A stretch of DNA of 64,000 bases, from assembly GCF_030269925.1 (NCBI RefSeq), contig NC_085108.1, positions 3,472,001-3,536,000 on the forward strand. Direction: 5' to 3'. The translations under genes and the position numbers were made by a program. Below, one piece after another: positions 22,801 through 37,800 of this stretch. The notes under the pieces were generated by a model. That model was not told the origin of the DNA. It worked only from the letters and a program-made list of their open reading frames with translations, and did not search any database. The stretch's first letter is position 1; every line of letters begins with the position of its first letter. Origin of the DNA: Bombyx mori (Eukaryota > Arthropoda > Insecta > Lepidoptera > Bombycidae).

Positions 22801-25800
22801 CCACTGAGTTTCTCGCCGGATTTTCTCAGTGGGTCGCGTTTCCTATCCAGTAGTAGATTCTGCAAAGCACGGCTCTTGCTAGGGTTCGTGTTAGCAACGT
22901 CGTCAGGTTTGAGCCCCGTGAGCTCACCTACTAGTTAAGGTTACGCTGAAATGACCTCTCAAGGCTATCTGCTTAGGTAGGAAAAAAAATCCAGGCCATT
23001 GAATCGTAGTTTATGTCTCTGCAAACATCCATGAGTAAAGAAAGCATTTGTGGCCCAGTTTGAGTCACTGCAGCAGTTATTAATTTTGTTCGCTGTAACC
23101 CTGTTGAGTCATTCACCACTTTCACCCCGAGAACATGACATATTGGAAGCGATAACGTCTCCGTAGATTCGAGTTTGGCGGGGATTTTTAAGACGGATTT
23201 TTTGGTGAACAACCTTATGGTCCCTGATATGAAAGACCCCTTATAACACTGAGGACCACATTAATAAGTCCTGCCTTTATAGACCAAATATATGCGGTAA
23301 GCTTATACATACCCCTGCAGAAATACAAGACCTCATATAAGCTTACGAATAAAATATGTTTCATTACATATTACCTTACTATCATTAACTTACAAGCAGC
23401 GTTAATAAGTTTGGACGAAAAGACCTTATAGAAAAGGCCTATTTTCTCTTGTTCGGTTTTTCATAAACTAAGACCGAAATACTGATGTGGAAGGACGTGG
23501 GAACCCACCACAATTACATCCCAAGAGAGTCATGGACAGAGAAACATATAAACTGTTCAAGGCCATGACCACGACCCTCAGTAATGAGGAAACCGACGCA
23601 AGGAGGAGGAAGACCGAAATGCTAATAACAATGACAGTTTCAGGTGCCAAAGTATTGACATATAATGTTTAAACATCATTAGTAACCAATGATGATTCAA
23701 ATCCACAGTGGTGCGATTTTTCTACGAAAATAATTCCTCATCATGTACTAGCTTGATGGCTAGGATAGCCTTATGCCTCAATGTGGGTGGCGACATGTGT
23801 GACGTCATGACAGCTTACACTAGACGAGCATTGAGCTCCTCCACCCATAGCTGCTGCTATGGTCAAAGCTCTGAAAAGTTAATTATCACTTTTTTACGCT
23901 TTGACACCCTCTTGCTTAACAACATCCAATTGCCGAATTTTATTTCCAATAAACTTTCACATTAATTAGTAGATGATTTGAATTTCAATTACGCTATTGA
24001 CTTCTATTTAGTAATATTAATTTGTTAAACGCTTTCACTTACGACGAATGATACCATAGTCGGGTTTGGGATGAAAGCTATCAATCACAACAGAGCTGAA
24101 TTACCGAATACCACTATCTACCACGATAGCGAGGCTGTAGTGGAGAAGTAGCTATCTGTTTTATCCTCCAGTAAGTCGCGTATTTATCGGCAGAAATAGT
24201 TCCCACCATCACCGCGCCTGAAATACCCTGCTTTGTCAGAAGCAGAGCGTTGGTCGCTGTGCGATGCTTTCCATCACCCGGTTACTCTGACAATATCAGC
24301 AAGCAACTAAGAGAATATTGCAAGCCCATACGTGTGGGTACCACCACCCTGCCATTTCTGCCGTGAAGTAGTAATGCTTTTGGGTTTGAAAGATCAGGCA
24401 GCCGCTGTAAAAACTGAGATCTTAGAACTCATATCTCAGGGTCGGTGGTGGAAATTAACAACAGGTGAACCGTGAGCTCATCCACTTATCAAATTAATCA
24501 AGGATTAAGATCGTAGCGATTAAACCTTTAAAGGTTTATGCATTCAGTAAGTAACCAGTAATTCTGTAATTCAGTAAGTAATTTAATGGGTAGGGTAGGG
24601 TTGTCGTGTCGCGCTCGCGACGCTTGAAGAATCCAGTTTGTGCTCATAACAGACTTGTGACTACGAGACGGCTGTTTCAATTCTCGTGCCCAATCGCCTT
24701 AAGACACCCGGGTGAGGAAATGGGGGTGGGGTGCTACTTTAGGCCGACCATTTGATGAATGAAAAAAAAAGGTAGGCAACGGCTTGGCTCTACCCCTGGC
24801 ATTGCTGACGTCCATGAGCGAGGGTGACCACTTACCATGAGGTGGGCCGTATGCTCGTCTGCTTACAATGACAATAAAAAATAGAAAAATATCAGGCAAT
24901 CCGAATTGTCGCGCAATCTTCACAATACACGACCGAACGTAACTAAATTGCTATTGACATAATTCGAGGTCAAAATCGACGACGAGCTAACGATAGAGTT
25001 ATGATGCATTCCTTTCCGAATTTGACAATGGCGACCCGCTTCTGTGTTATCGATGCCTATAACTGAACCTCGTAATGAAACAAAATGATTAGCCACATGT
25101 GACATCAGCATACATCATTACTGATGTTAAAGCGTTTTTGAATGAGTTTTATTTTTATACTAGCTGACCGGGCACACTTCGTAGTGCCACAATCGATCAT
25201 TAAAAGACCTAAACTTTTGTATAAAATAAACTTAAAACAAACAAAAGGAATCCGTCCGAGGGGGGACACATCAAAGGGAAAACAAAATTGTTATTTTTAT
25301 TTAATTCCGAGCATTTTTATATTTATCTACCTTTTAAACCTTCTCTGGACTTCCACAAATAATTCAAGATCAAAATTAGTTCGGTCCAGCCGTTCTCGAG
25401 TTTTAGCGAGACTAACGAACAGCAATTCATTTATATATATATAGATTTCTTAGTTCTGCTTGAACATAAGATAAACACGTAATTTGGCATTTCTCAAACA
25501 AGATATGTAACTCTAAGCACAAAATAACGAGCAATAAGCTAAATCAAAACTTAAACATTCATATTACACAATAATAGTAACTAGAGGTCCCGCAGTAGTC
25601 GAAATTCGACTATAATTAATTGGAACTGTAAGTTTGTACGCCATTATGATTGTATTTTATACTTCTATAATCACAAATTTCGCCAAGACTACACTATAAA
25701 AAATATTAGCATAGACAAACAATATTTAATCTATTCTCAATTCGACAACAGACGTCAAGAACAAAAGTTTGACAATAAATAGTATGCATGCGTGTGTGCA

Positions 25801-28800
25801 TCAAAGACATGGTATGTAGTGTGTGTAATGTTTTCTTTATTGATTTAATGTATCTTTTACTTCTTCTCTATTTTCTCTATAAGTGTGGAAAATTTCATAC
25901 TCCTCCGTTCGCGCAATTTTCGTAAAAAGGGATACAAAGTTTTTGCTTCACGTATTAATATATAGATTGGATGATTGTTTATGCTTCCCACTTAATTACT
26001 TCTTGAATTGTTCAGTAATCGTTGTCCGGTTGTCTATGAATCGTAATTTTAGACGAATTGCATTTGTATAAAATGTTTATTCACTTTCACCAACAAACAG
26101 GTTGTGGTTTATGGGATGTTCGGTGGGTTTTTTTTTTTTTTGTTCATTGAAACTTTCGCTCGATCGTAATATATGTACATACGTATTAGTGAAATTTTAC
26201 GATTTTACCACCATTTTATTTTTTAATACTTTCGACTCGTTAACATTTATGTAAAGATTCGTGGGAAATTTTGACTGGTTTGAAATTATAGTGCATTATC
26301 ATATTATTTTTTTGAGGGCTTTCGCTCTGTTGCTGATGATTGATCAATTCGCCACCAATGCTAGAGAAACAGTCGAGCAGTTGTATACTGCTGAGTATTT
26401 AAAGAAGGATACCTAAGACCTTAAGCATGTGTTGAGGAGAGACTAGTGAAACTTGACAAAAATCTTTTCTGTCAAGTAGGATCCGAATTTGAAATAAACC
26501 TGCTCGGAGTTTCTTGAGCGCTTTTTTTATGATGGGATGTGGGGTGGGATTTGCTAACAGCTGTCCGAGCGCTTCCGAAGAAGACCTAACAACTCAAGAG
26601 TATCTGCCTCGCAAAGGAATCTACTACCGAATCGGAATCGCGACCCGCTGAGAAGATCCGGCGAGAAACTCAGCGGGCTGATGCATGGGTTAGGTTGCAC
26701 GTCGAACTCTTTGCCGAATTCGACGAGGACGGTTACCAGGATCTCTAAGCCTGCTCCTAGTGTTAGAGCTGAAGGTATCTAATGCAAGAGTTATTGGATC
26801 TGATGGATCCGTACTATGACAGATCTTTCTTCAAACGAGGCTTACGGAGAGCCTTCAATGGCAGACGGCGGACTGTCTATGTCTCTGTCATTGCCGACGT
26901 CTATGGGCGACGGTAAACATTCACCATCAGGTTAGGAGACGGCATTAAAGTCATGAAGTTTAAGGACTCTAGTAAGCATGACTTTTCACACGAAATCTGG
27001 TGAAAGTATTCAGCAACTAACAGAAAACTGGCTATCGTCCGTCGCAACCTGTATTATCAGTGAACTCAAATTCATACCGTCACACACGGTCGATAGTAAA
27101 TTGGATCGCTCGCAAAAACGTCTTGAGAAAGTGATCCGAGTCTTGCTTCATCAGAATTCAGGGTCGCGTCTAATAGGAAATTCTTATTCAGTGCTCATCG
27201 TCGTGATATCCGGGTGACTTCCTTATTTGCGGGTCGGTTAAAACGTCAACTCTGTCGCGGTAGCATCGTGGTGCTCCTTATCAAATGTCGAGTAGGATAG
27301 GGTTTCAGAAGCAAGTGATAAACACGAAACCACTTTTTGTATTTACAATTTGATGCACTGCGCAATGTTCAAAATAGTTTAAAGATTTTTCTTTTCTTTT
27401 TTCCTACTTATGCTGATTGATAGCCTTGAGAGGCTATATCAGCTTTAGCCTAGCGTGTAGGTGAGCTCTCGGGGCTCAAACAGGAGGTGTTGCTAGCACT
27501 GGCCCTAGCAAAAGCAGTACTTCGCAGAATCTACCACCGGATCGGAAACTCGACCCACTGAGAAGATCCGGCGAGAAACCCAGTAGGCTGTGTCTATGGG
27601 TTAAGTTCCAAAGCCATCGTCACACATACCTTATTAACTAAACTACAAATAGAGATTGTACCGTAGTATCGTCCGTAGCATAGACATTGCCGTTCGCTAG
27701 TTTTTTTACTTTCATATAAACAACGTTCTAACAATGCTCCAATTACCCCAAAAATTTGTGGAACATCCAACAATATTAGGAGTCTTTTAGGTGAGGATCA
27801 CGAGCGACGAGGATTATCAGCACGTGTATAGGCCGGGCTACAAGTCTGATAGATCAGCCGTCACCGATATTGGTGATGATGTTGGTTTTTTTTACCGATA
27901 ATTTGGAGTCACAGAAGATTACTGGACTCAATAGTTTCCGCCAGTCGATTTTTCGGTTGGATTGTTAAGTCTTCTGACTTACCTACCCCATAAAATGTTT
28001 CGCGACTAGCAAATAGAGGCTCTCTTAGTTACTCCTTCATCATGGAAATCATAAGAGGGACCATTGTTATTCGTGTCAGTATTTAAAAATGGTAGACGAC
28101 TACAAGATTTATGTCTTAACACAACCTCCCCTGAGTGATCTATTTTGGCCAATAGCTTAATAAATTTATTGCACATATACAGTATTATTTGTCAGAGTCG
28201 TATGATCAAATGTTCATATATTTTTTTGATGCCTTTATTGATAGCCCGAGAGCCCGTGGGCTCTACCTGTATGTATTTGACCAGACCTGAATTTTCGTAC
28301 ATTGAGACCCCTATACCTACCGTGGATGAGGTGGGGACTCACTAAGCTCAAAGTGGTATATATTTTTTTAACTGATTTAACACTTTTAAATTTTGTCTTG
28401 ACGAAATAAAAATGAGGAAATTAATTATTTTTTGATCAGCATTGTACCGTATTATTTATAATTATTTCATAAAAAAATTCACTTCTTTATTGTCTAACTA
28501 AGAAAGTTTAGTATATAGAATATAAAAAAAATATTAATTTCGGTAAATACATTGCTAAAGTAAATCGCAAGTAAATTATATTCCTCTAAAACAGTGAACG
28601 GAAAACATAATATACATCTGGCCGGGTAGTAGCAAAGATTTTATTATATGTTGATGTGTGTACGCAATGTAGAGGTCTGCCGTGATCAATATAAGTTTTT
28701 ATTAAATAAATATTTATAATAAACAACATATATCAATGGCAGATCTGGTCAATTACTTTCAATTTTTTTTTATTTTAGCATTTTCATAACGGTCTGCCAC

Positions 28801-31800
28801 AAAGTAAAATGCGCGATAATGGTCTGCCATTCTTATTTTCCGATAATAATAATCATATATTTTCAAAATTTTGAAACGGCAGACGTGGTCAAATGGATTT
28901 AAAATCCGTCAAAATCGATACCTGTCCTACCTGAGCGCTCGGCGCGTGGACCACTTTGAGCTTAGTGAGTCCCCACCTCATGCATGGTAGGTATAGGGGT
29001 CTCAATGTACGAAAATTCAGGTCTGGTCAAATACATACAGGTAGAGCCCACGGGCTCTTGGGCTATGAGCTTGCTCATGGCCTGCCTCGTGTAAAGTATT
29101 TACCAAAGCACGTAGTCGTTAAAACCAGGATTCCATTGAGACCTTGATTGTAATTAAATAAATAAATAAATATTTCACACGTCACTCAACTCTCTTCTAC
29201 ATGAACTAAAGTGGACGACATTACAAGCTGCGGTATTCCTTTTCGAGCTTTTTTTTTCAGTTTCAACTCAAATCGAAAGCTCTACTTTTCAAAAGTTCAA
29301 CTGTAACCTGTCCGGTATGTCGGTCGCTAAAACCGGTAACAGAGCCGCGTTAACGATTCATTCAAAATTGATTTTGGCATTACATCAGTATGTATTTATT
29401 TATTTTTACTGGTGGTAGAACCTCTTGTGAGTCCGCACGGGTAGGTACCACCGCCCCGCCTATTTCTGCCGTGAAGCAGTAATGCGTTTCGGTTTGAAGG
29501 GTGAGGCAGCCCTTGTAATTATACCTGAGACCTCAGAACTTATTTCTCTAGGTGGGTGGCGCATTTACGTTGTAGATGTCTACGGGCTCCAGTAACGACT
29601 TAACACCAGGTGGGCTGTGAGCTCATCCACCCATCTAAGCAATAAAAAAAAAATAATTATAATTTAAATGAATAAAGGTCAAATTTCCACTACTGGAAGA
29701 CCACTAGTCTATATAAATACTTGCTGTCACCCATTTGAACAAAGTCAATGCAGTCTTCGAAAAGAACCGCTTGCTCTGCGAGTAGAATACTAACCTTATC
29801 AGCATTTAAGACATGATTCATTCTTACCGTGACGACAAATCTATTAAAATATTTCATTGAACTTCATTTTGGGACAGACGGAGACTGACTGTGATTTAGA
29901 TAAGATTTTTGTTTTACTTATTTATTTATTTACTAGCTGACCCGGCAGACTTCGTAGTGCCTCAATCGATAAATAAAAGACCTAAACTTTTATGTAAAAT
30001 AAACTTAAAACAAACAAAAGGATTCCGTCCGACGGTGGACACATCAAAGGAAAAACTAAATTGTTATTGTAATTTAATTTTTTTTTTTTTTTATTGCTCT
30101 TGTAGGCAGACGAGCACACGGCCCACCTGATGGTGAGTGGTTACCGTCGCCCATGGACTTCAGCAATGCCAGGGGCAGAGCCAAGCCGCTGCCTACCGCT
30201 TAATACTCTCCACAAGCCTCGTTTGAAGAAGGACATGTCATAGCGCTCGGGAAACACCGTGGAGGGGAGCTCATTCCGTAGCCGGATGGTACGTGGCAAA
30301 AAAGACCTCTGGAAACGCACTGTGGATGACCGCAGTGGCTCCAGGTAGTATGGATGAACTCTACTCCGGTGGCGGGCGGTGCGATGGTAAAAACGAGATG
30401 CCGGTATCATCTCGAACAATTCCTCAGAGCACTCCCCATGGAACATACGGTACAGAATACAGAGGGAACCGAATTCCGAGCATTTTCCGACCCGGTATCC
30501 ACCTGACCTCACAATCCTCTCTTATCAAACGCCATAGTCTAATAAATCCAGTGTCACGTTCCGGGCTGCAAGCCAAGGTGTATCACCGACACCGACCCGT
30601 TTAAAATTACATTCGCTTTCTTTGACCTCTTCGTCACTTTCTATCGTCAATGCTGTAAGACCACCGATACACTGCTCGTTTTGTTCCTATTAAACTAATG
30701 GCTCTTGTTTTCGCGGCGGCATTGGATGCGGTAAATACGAAATGCTGCGTTTACGTGTTGCTCGCATTAGTCAAGGTTTGCTATAGACAAGACATGTAAT
30801 GTTCTTTAATAAAATACTAGCTTTTGCCCGCGACTTCGTCCGCGTGGAATAGTCACTTTGGCATAACGCTAAATTTTACCCGCCTCTTCATTTACGTTGA
30901 AATTGAAATAAATATAGAAAAATCCCAAACAGCTAAAACTATAGTCAATTGGATTGGATATTGACGTGACCGTCGGTAATACAGTGCAACGGTATTACAG
31001 TACTCAGGATTGGAACTTCATTACTGAACCGGTAGATGGCGTTGAAGTAGCTAGATTTTGAGATTTTTTGACAAACCATTTTTTAATTTTTTGTAAAAAG
31101 TTTTTTTTTTCTTTCTTAATAAAAAGTATCTTATGTTACTTCTAATACCTCCAAGAATATGTGTACAAAGTTTCATGATGATCGGTTGAGTAGTTTTCGC
31201 GTGAAAGCTTAACAAACAAACTTACATTCACATCTATATATTAGTAGGGATGTACAATTGATTTTATATATATATTTTTAATACATGCCCAAAAATTGGA
31301 AGTTAATTGGTTGAAATGATAAAGACATTCGCAGTTTGAAATGCATTAAATGTGTTTTATTAATTGTGGGAAATTTGTTTGGCTTTTGTTTACCCATCTT
31401 TGTTATAGTATGTGAATGTATTGTGCTTTTGTAGTCGTCGTGGCCTAAAGGATAAGACGTCCGGTGCATTCATGTTGAAGCGATGCACCGGTGTTCGAAT
31501 CCCGCAGGCGGGTACCAATTTTTCTAATGAAATACGTACTCAACAAATGTTCACGATTGACTTCCACGGTGAAGGAATAACATCGTGTAATAAAAATGAA
31601 ACCCGCAAAATTATAATTTGCGTAATTACTGGTGGTAGGACCTCTTGTGAGTCCGCGCGGGTGGGTACCACCACCCTGCCTATTTCTGCCGTGAAGCAGT
31701 AATGCGTTTCGGTTTGAAGGGTGGGGCAGCCGTTGTAACTATACTTGAGACCTTAGAACTTGTATCTCAAGGTGGGTGGCGCATTTACGTTGTGGATGTC

Positions 31801-34800
31801 TATGGGCTCCAGTAACCACTTAACACCAGGTGGGCTGTGAGCTCGTCGACCCATCTAAGCAATAAAAAAAAATAAGTGCTGTTCGCTTCCAAATTAAACA
31901 AATAAACAGGTAAATAAAAAAAATAGGAAAAAAACTGAATTTTTTCAAAGAAGGGTAAAAACCTTTAAAAAAATCGAGAATGGAAATGGAATAACTCATG
32001 CGTAGGAGGTAGATAGCAAGATTTTCCAAGTAGCGGAGTCACAAGAAGTCTTACCACCAGTAATTACGCAAATTATAATTTTTCGAGTTTCATTTTTATT
32101 ACACGATGTTATTCCTTCACCGTGGAAGTTAATCGTGAACATTTGTCAAGTACGTCTTTCATTAGAAAAATTGGTATACCTACTCTGTACCTATGAGTAT
32201 TTTTAAAACACGGTTTGTCCTGACATTCGTATTCAATACAATGTCACTTTCACAAAATACTTGGTTTTATTGATTTATTAATGTTCACTTTCATTAAAAA
32301 CATTTTACATAATGAAGCAAAGGAAACTTTATTAAAAATAATTTAAATTCGGACAACAGAGCACTAATATTAAAAACAAATATATTAATGTAATTAATGG
32401 ATCACTAATTTGGCGGAATACATATGAGGTAGATTACAAATCACTAAATAAAGCCGAATAAGTTAATACCACACATGAACCACGATTCATATAAGGTTAG
32501 CTGTTTGCAGCTTCTATATTATTATTCGCTCTTCGCTGATTTTAATCACGAATGATGTACACGCAAATTGAAAAGTTAGATTGTAAACATAGAAGATTTT
32601 TTTATTTTTCATTGCTTAGAAGGGTGAACAAACTCACAGCTCACCTGGTGTTAAGCGGTTACTGGAACCCATAGACATCTACTTAATAAATGCGCCACCC
32701 ACCTTGAGATATAAGTTCTAAGGTCCCGCCTGCGGGATACGAACGCCGGTGCATCGCTCAACACGAATGCACCGGACGTCTTATCCTTTAAGCCACGACG
32801 ACTTCACAACGGTATGGTATTCAAAGAATGTTGCTACCATTTCTCGATTAATACCATTTAACGTTCCTTTTTTTGGGTTGGCTGGCTCCGGGTCTTCCAC
32901 AAGTTTCCCTGGCTTAAGATTACGCGTAATTAACAATCCCCCGGGCCTACATACGTACGTCCGCTTTTAAGCTGGCCGAATGAGCCATCATATAAACCAC
33001 ATTCACGAGATAAGTGCCCTGAGATCGCGGACAAGTCTCACGAAAGAACACACCATGTTACTCTTCGGCGTGGTAAACAGTAATCACAATTTCTAACTAC
33101 CTTAACTAATACACACAGCCGCAGCGTTAAGTATGTTTATGTGTGTCAACTAACTGACATAATTCACATGGGAACGGAAACAAAAAGAGCTTCTTTGGCT
33201 CTTGTAATTCGTGCTATAGTTGATAAGACGGCAATTAAGGAGTTACGGTAAAACAGTAGGGCTTAATAGGCGGTCAGATGTTTTTAATTCTTTTTCCTGG
33301 TTCCTCTTGTGAGTCCGCACGGGTAGGTACCACCACCCTGCCTATTTCAGCCGCAAAAGCAGTAATGCGTTTGGGTTTGAAGGGTGGGGCAACCGTTGTA
33401 ACTATACTGAGACCTTACAACTTATATCTCAAGGTGGGTGGCGCATTTACGTTGTAAATGTCTATGGGCTCCAGTGACCACTTAACACTAGGTGGGCTGT
33501 GAGCTCGTCTACTCATCTAAGCAATAAAAAAAATTAACCTCCACAATAAATAAATAATAAATAAATAAATAAATATTTACTAACAATCACGCCACATTAA
33601 CTGGTCCCGTACTAAGTTCGTAAAGAACTTGTATTACAGGTACCAGATAACGGAAATAAATGTAAGATTTTTATTATACACATATTTAATAAACATCCAT
33701 AACCCTGGAAAAGACATTTATCATACAAATATCTTCCCTTGGCGGGATTCGAACCCGCGACCCCCTTGTGTAGTGACCATGTCACTTACCACTACACCAG
33801 ACGGTAAATAAAACAATAAACCATTAATAGATATTTTCATCAAAACACGCTATGTATAAATAAAATATAATTACACCAAAATACATATCATTGTTTCCGT
33901 GTAATCATAACGTGGGATTGGAACTTAACGCTATATTAATTAAGCCTTTTCTTTTTATTACGACGAGACGCGATATATTGATGGCCATAGACATCAAGAT
34001 GATATGTGGTCCACGCGCCTTGAAGCAAAACTTGTAGCCTCGACTGCATTTTCTCAAAGCCTGATATCGAGCTAAGATTGCTTACTTATTTTGAGACAGT
34101 GCAATCTATATGTATAAAAATGAATTGCTGTTCGTTAGTCTCGCTAAAACTCGAGAACGGCTGGACAGATTTGGCTAATTTTGGTCTTGAATTATTTGTG
34201 GAAGTCCAGAGAAGGTTTAAAAGGTAGATAAATATGAGAATGGTCGGAATTAAATAAAAATAACAATTTTGTTTTTCCTTTGATGTGTTCCCCGTCGGAC
34301 AAATTCCTTTTGTTTGTTTTAAGTTTATTTTATACAAAACTTAAGGTCCTTTATTTATTGATTGAGGCACAACGAAGTCTGCCGGGTCAGCTAGTCTATT
34401 AATAGAAGCAAGATTGACCACTCTTGTATCTTCGACTGACGATAAAATGTACCAATTGAATAATCGCGAACCGTGCTACTGGTTTGGTAGAATTTACTTT
34501 CATTATTGGGGCCCGATAGTCGTCCGTAGGTGTCTTTGTAAACGTTTTGTTGTGGATCGCCTTTATAAATATGTAAGTTTAGTTGAAGTCTTTCTGTCAG
34601 TGGTGGCGTTCTGTTCTCTTGCGAATATAGACTAATGTACCTTTTTTTATTGCTGAGATGGGTGGACGAGCTTACAGCCCAGCTGGTGTTAAGTGGTCAC
34701 TGAAGCCCATAGATATCTACAACGTAAATTCGCCACCCATCTTGAGGTATAAGTTCTAAGGTCTCAGTATAGTTACAACGGCTGCCCCACCCTTCAAACA

Positions 34801-37800
34801 GAAATGCATTACTGCTTCACGGCAGATATAGACGGGGTGGTGGTACCGGAGCGGACTCACAAGAGGTCCTACCACCAGTGATTACGCAAATTATAATTTT
34901 TGCGGGTTTGATTTTTATTACACGATGTTATTCCTTCACCGTGGAAGTCAATCGTGAGCATTTGTTAAGTACGTATTTCATTAGAAAAATTGGTACCCGC
35001 CTGCGGGATTCGAACACCGGTGCATCGCTAGACATTTTTTTTTTTTTTTTTCCTACCTAAGCTGAGAGCCTTGAGAGGCTATGTCAGCGTAACCCTAACT
35101 TTTGTAGGTGAGCTCACGGGGCTCAAACCTGATGACACGAACCCTAACACGAGCCGTGCTTCGCAGAATCTACCACCGGATCGGAAACGCGACCCACTGA
35201 GAAGATCCGGCGAGAAACTCAGTGGGCTGTGTCTGGGAGTTAATTTACTCGTCGAGCCCTTCGTCGCAAGCGACGGGTTCGACGAGAACGGTGACCGGTG
35301 CTTGAAGTACCTAGAAGCACCGTTAGTGGATCGGGAGGATCCGAGATGACGTGTTTTGGGCGACGTCGACTGCTTTCCATACTGTCCGCAGGATCGGGAA
35401 TGTAGTTACCGGCGGCCACGATGAGAGGGTTCTCGTGTCGTGCCGCTTTATCGAAGTGGCGCATTGACGCCGACTGCATATACTTACTGGTGGACTCTAA
35501 GTCCAGGTCGTCATGGAGGTCGACGTTCCTGACGAACCACGGGGCTCCGACGGCTATCCTGCAAAAACGGGATTGAATGACTTGGAATGATTTTAAGTGT
35601 ATGCGGGCCGCGTGAGCGAACACTACACTTGCATAGGTCATGACGGGGCGTATGCAAGTTTTGTAGAGTGTCACCTTATTTCTAAGGGACATTTTACTTC
35701 GCCTACATATCATCGGGTAGAGACGTCCTAGAATGAAGGCGGCACGGTCGCGTACCGTCTTGATGTGGGGGCGGAATGTCATCCTACTGTCGAGGGTGAC
35801 GCCTAAATATTTGACCTTCGGGGCCCACGGTATGGGCTGGTCGAACATCGTGATTGGGCGAATGGCGGGGGCGGGGGTATTGACGCGCCTAGTCGGGAGG
35901 GGGATGCTCAGCGTGGTGTTCGGAGGGCGACCCCTTTTGAAGAGCACCGCTGTGCTTTTCGTGGGGTTAATGTCGATGCGCCACTTCCGGAACCACTGTC
36001 CCAAGGTAGTAGCTGCGGTCTGAAGTCGTCGATGAAGCAACGCCTTCTTCCTACACGAGTAGTCGCTAGACACGAATGCACTGGACGTCTTATCCTTTAG
36101 GCCACGACGACTTGGAAATCTAATAAGTGTTTTATTGAAATACCGCCTAATTCCAATAGTTTCTTTTAAGCAAAAACACGCTCGAGGCCCGCCAATGATC
36201 TCCGGTGTAGAGATAATAAGGAAACTCACCTTTAGAGATAAGACGCACGCAATTACAACGTAAAACGGAATGCGTTTCTAATACGCTCTGTTTGTTATCC
36301 GTGTTATCGATAGAGCCCGCTGATGCATCGATTTTTTTTTATCAGCATTACTACTCTTTTACTTTTGTTATTAAGATCGGGTGTGTGTTTTATTTTTCAG
36401 TAAACATTGCCTAGTTGGTTTAATCGTTATAGGAGTTATAAGTGTTTTTATTGCTTAGATGGGTGCACGAGCTCACAGCCCACTTGGTGGTAAGTGGTCA
36501 CTGGACCCATAGACATCTACAACGTAAAGCATTGAGGTATAAGTTCTAAGGTCTCAAGTATAGTTACAACGGCTGCCCCAGCCTTCAAACCGAAACGCAT
36601 CACTGCTTCACGGCAGAAATAGGCGGGGTGGTGGTACCTACCCGCGCGGACTCACAAGAGATCCTACCACCAGTAATAAAGGTCTGTTTATAGTCGCAGC
36701 CATTACCGCTATGAAAGAATTTCGGTATTTTCTAGTGCTTTTCCTTCGCTTGTGTGTGTGTGTGTGTTTGTGTGCAGTACCCAAAAACACAATTGAAAAT
36801 CTTAAAATACAAAACGGAAATATAAAACACTATTTCACACATGAATGATATTTTATTCTTTAATTTCTATGTATATTTTTCCCCTGCCTAATCCTTGAAA
36901 GCGTAAGGGGACTATTCCAACTACTCGCGGATCGGTAGGTGAGCTCACGGGCTCAACCTGAGAAAATTTGCTAACACTAGCCCTAGCAAGAGCAGTGCTT
37001 CACTGAATCTACTGCCGAATCGGAATGGCGACCCACTGAGAAGATCCGGAAGAATCTAAATTAGAAAATACATCACACAGTACATTTTTGGTACTTGTCT
37101 GCGGGATTCGAAGCGAGTACACCGATCTTCTTATCCTTTAGGCGACGACGACTTGTAATATTCTTGTATTGGAGATATAAAAAAACAAAAAAATATGGAT
37201 GATTAAATTTGTTCTATAAGTGTGTTTCAATTCGATATGTCACATATAATTGTACATTCTATTGTAATTTATTAAGCTATTGCATAGCTTTTATCGCGGG
37301 CTTTGAGCGCGGTGACCGAATCAAGAAATTCCGTAACGAAAATAAAACCTAACACCCCGCACTCCGCCTACCATGTAGCTCGCGTTCAACACCTTCACAC
37401 GTTGTGCTTGTGTAGTGTTTGTGAATAAGCACGTGGCGTGACGTCACACTGCATGCGCATCATGAAAAGTCTGCCCATCTCTCTCTCGCGCGGTCTAGCT
37501 TATGAGTGTGAAGGGGACAGTTAATGTTTTGCTTTTTTTAATGTTTATAAATATAGCGTGGTCTTATTTTATTATTGTTTTAATATTAAATTATTATTGT
37601 CTAATTATAATCGCATAAGTTGATAAAGATGCTACGCAATAGCTTTAACGCGGCAGTCCCCGAGTGCCACACGTGTTTTTTTTTAATTGACTCTTTTTCC
37701 AATGTGACGTTTTAAACATATTTTAGATTTTTAGGTTTATAAATAATTATTGTAGTCGACAATACTACATGCGGGATGAACTAACAATTCTGGCGTCACT

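Noticed and set aside
24699..24923. Minus-strand frame ending in RRAYGPPHGKWSPSLMDVSNAR
   Set aside because: This is the reverse of the SFFKRG-type LINE 3' end and recurs at other copies.
26978..27217. 79-codon plus-strand frame starting MTFHTKSGESIQQL
   Set aside because: No recognisable domain, no splice borders in phase with flz, and no homologous copy in the window. Not enough to call a gene.
29940..30500. Helitron B seeming to resume at AATTCCGAGCATTTT (30470)
   Set aside because: That stretch is part of the LINE ORF in frame (GKCSEFGS). The match to the Helitron is short and out of order.
33725..33805. Possible tRNA gene
   Set aside because: The B box is good, but the same non-tRNA body follows it in a second copy at 48.6 kb, so it is a SINE head.
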